Position numbers and translations under genes: made by a program. Source: JAFGRU01 sp016934985 (GTDB lineage Bacteria; Desulfobacterota; Desulfuromonadia; Desulfuromonadales; JAAYDE01). From it: DNA of 64,000 bases. Within the stretch, counting starts at the first letter, position 1. Each line of letters opens with the position of its first letter. Where the stretch lies: NCBI GenBank assembly GCA_963665045.2, contig CAXXJQ010000006.1, positions 248,001 through 312,000 of the forward strand, written 5' to 3'. The notes under the pieces are model-generated. The model had not been told where the DNA came from. It was given only the letters and a program-made list of their open reading frames with translations, and searched no databases. Positions 63,983-64,000 of the stretch are shown piece after piece.

Positions 63983-64000
63983 TCCATGTCGCTGCTTTCC

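Larger units (their letters stand above)
54925..64000. mobile_element. Mu-like transposable prophage, left part (right end outside window)
   Basis: Gene order: divergent repressor, Ner-like regulator, MuA-like transposase, MuB-like ATPase, GemA, Mor activator, protease-I-like protein. This is the early-to-middle region of a transposable phage. The proposed left end, starting TG at 54925, is followed by three copies of an end-binding-type repeat. The window ends inside the prophage, so completeness and the 5-bp target duplication cannot be tested. Confidence 0.85.

Noticed and set aside
1..64000. CRISPR arrays, rRNA genes, known riboswitches
   Set aside because: No regularly spaced repeats, rRNA signature stretches or riboswitch cores that I could recognise by reading.

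Overview
The window reads as chromosomal DNA of an anaerobic or microaerophilic Desulfuromonadia-type delta-proteobacterium (Desulfuromonas/Pelobacter/Geobacter relatives). This rests on gene content and style: a PEP-CTERM surface protein, many sensor and c-di-GMP type proteins, a REP-associated (RAYT) transposase, a lysine 6-aminotransferase cluster and a Mu-like prophage. No rRNA or tRNA gene or CRISPR array was seen.

Layout. 0-6.4 kb: the 3' end of a receiver-domain protein, TauE/SafE and EamA transporters, a PAS-PAS-PP2C phosphatase, a DUF1003 membrane protein, a lipoprotein and a membrane protein. 7.0-15.1 kb: a compact MoxR operon (membrane protein, RDD, SpoIIM, DUF4129, DUF4350, MoxR ATPase, DUF58), followed by a CDP-alcohol phosphatidyltransferase. 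16.0-19.4 kb: a PEP-CTERM gene with T5SS/PEP-CTERM repeats, split by a 1290-bp IS3-family element. The 3-bp target duplication is visible and removing the element restores the frame exactly. Its leader carries a 20-bp-stem hairpin, an 11-codon micro-ORF and a sigma54-like site. 20-24 kb: a periplasmic dual-specificity phosphatase, a Tat-type metallophosphoesterase and small envelope proteins. 24.2-32.4 kb: a broken peptidoglycan-binding gene end, a membrane-bound LuxR regulator, a large lipoprotein, a VWA/peptidoglycan-binding protein and an OmpR-type two-component system whose two genes are separated by a nested MITE-like repeat.

32.5-44 kb: a GcvR-like ACT protein, a 40-bp perfect palindrome, carB, an ElyC/YdcF protein, and a tightly packed operon on the minus strand: aminoadipate-semialdehyde-type dehydrogenase, lysine 6-aminotransferase, FAD 2-hydroxyacid dehydrogenase and an uncharacterised double-VOC protein. 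I read this operon as lysine catabolism through 2-aminoadipate. 44-54.7 kb: a solute-binding protein, a large hybrid kinase, glpD, a RAYT, hemC, an HD-GYP-like protein and a Slp-type lipoprotein.

54.9 kb to the end: the left part of a Mu-like transposable prophage (end repeats, divergent repressor, Ner-like protein, MuA-type transposase, MuB-type ATPase, GemA, Mor, a protease-I-like protein, a long coiled-coil protein).

A striking non-biological-looking pattern: between 34.1 and 47.1 kb, nine single-base insertions (six in carB, one in the lysine aminotransferase, two in the hybrid kinase) break otherwise fully conserved genes. Eight of the nine lengthen a short homopolymer. Deleting them restores whole-codon, family-length proteins, so these genes are described both as they stand and as they would read when corrected.
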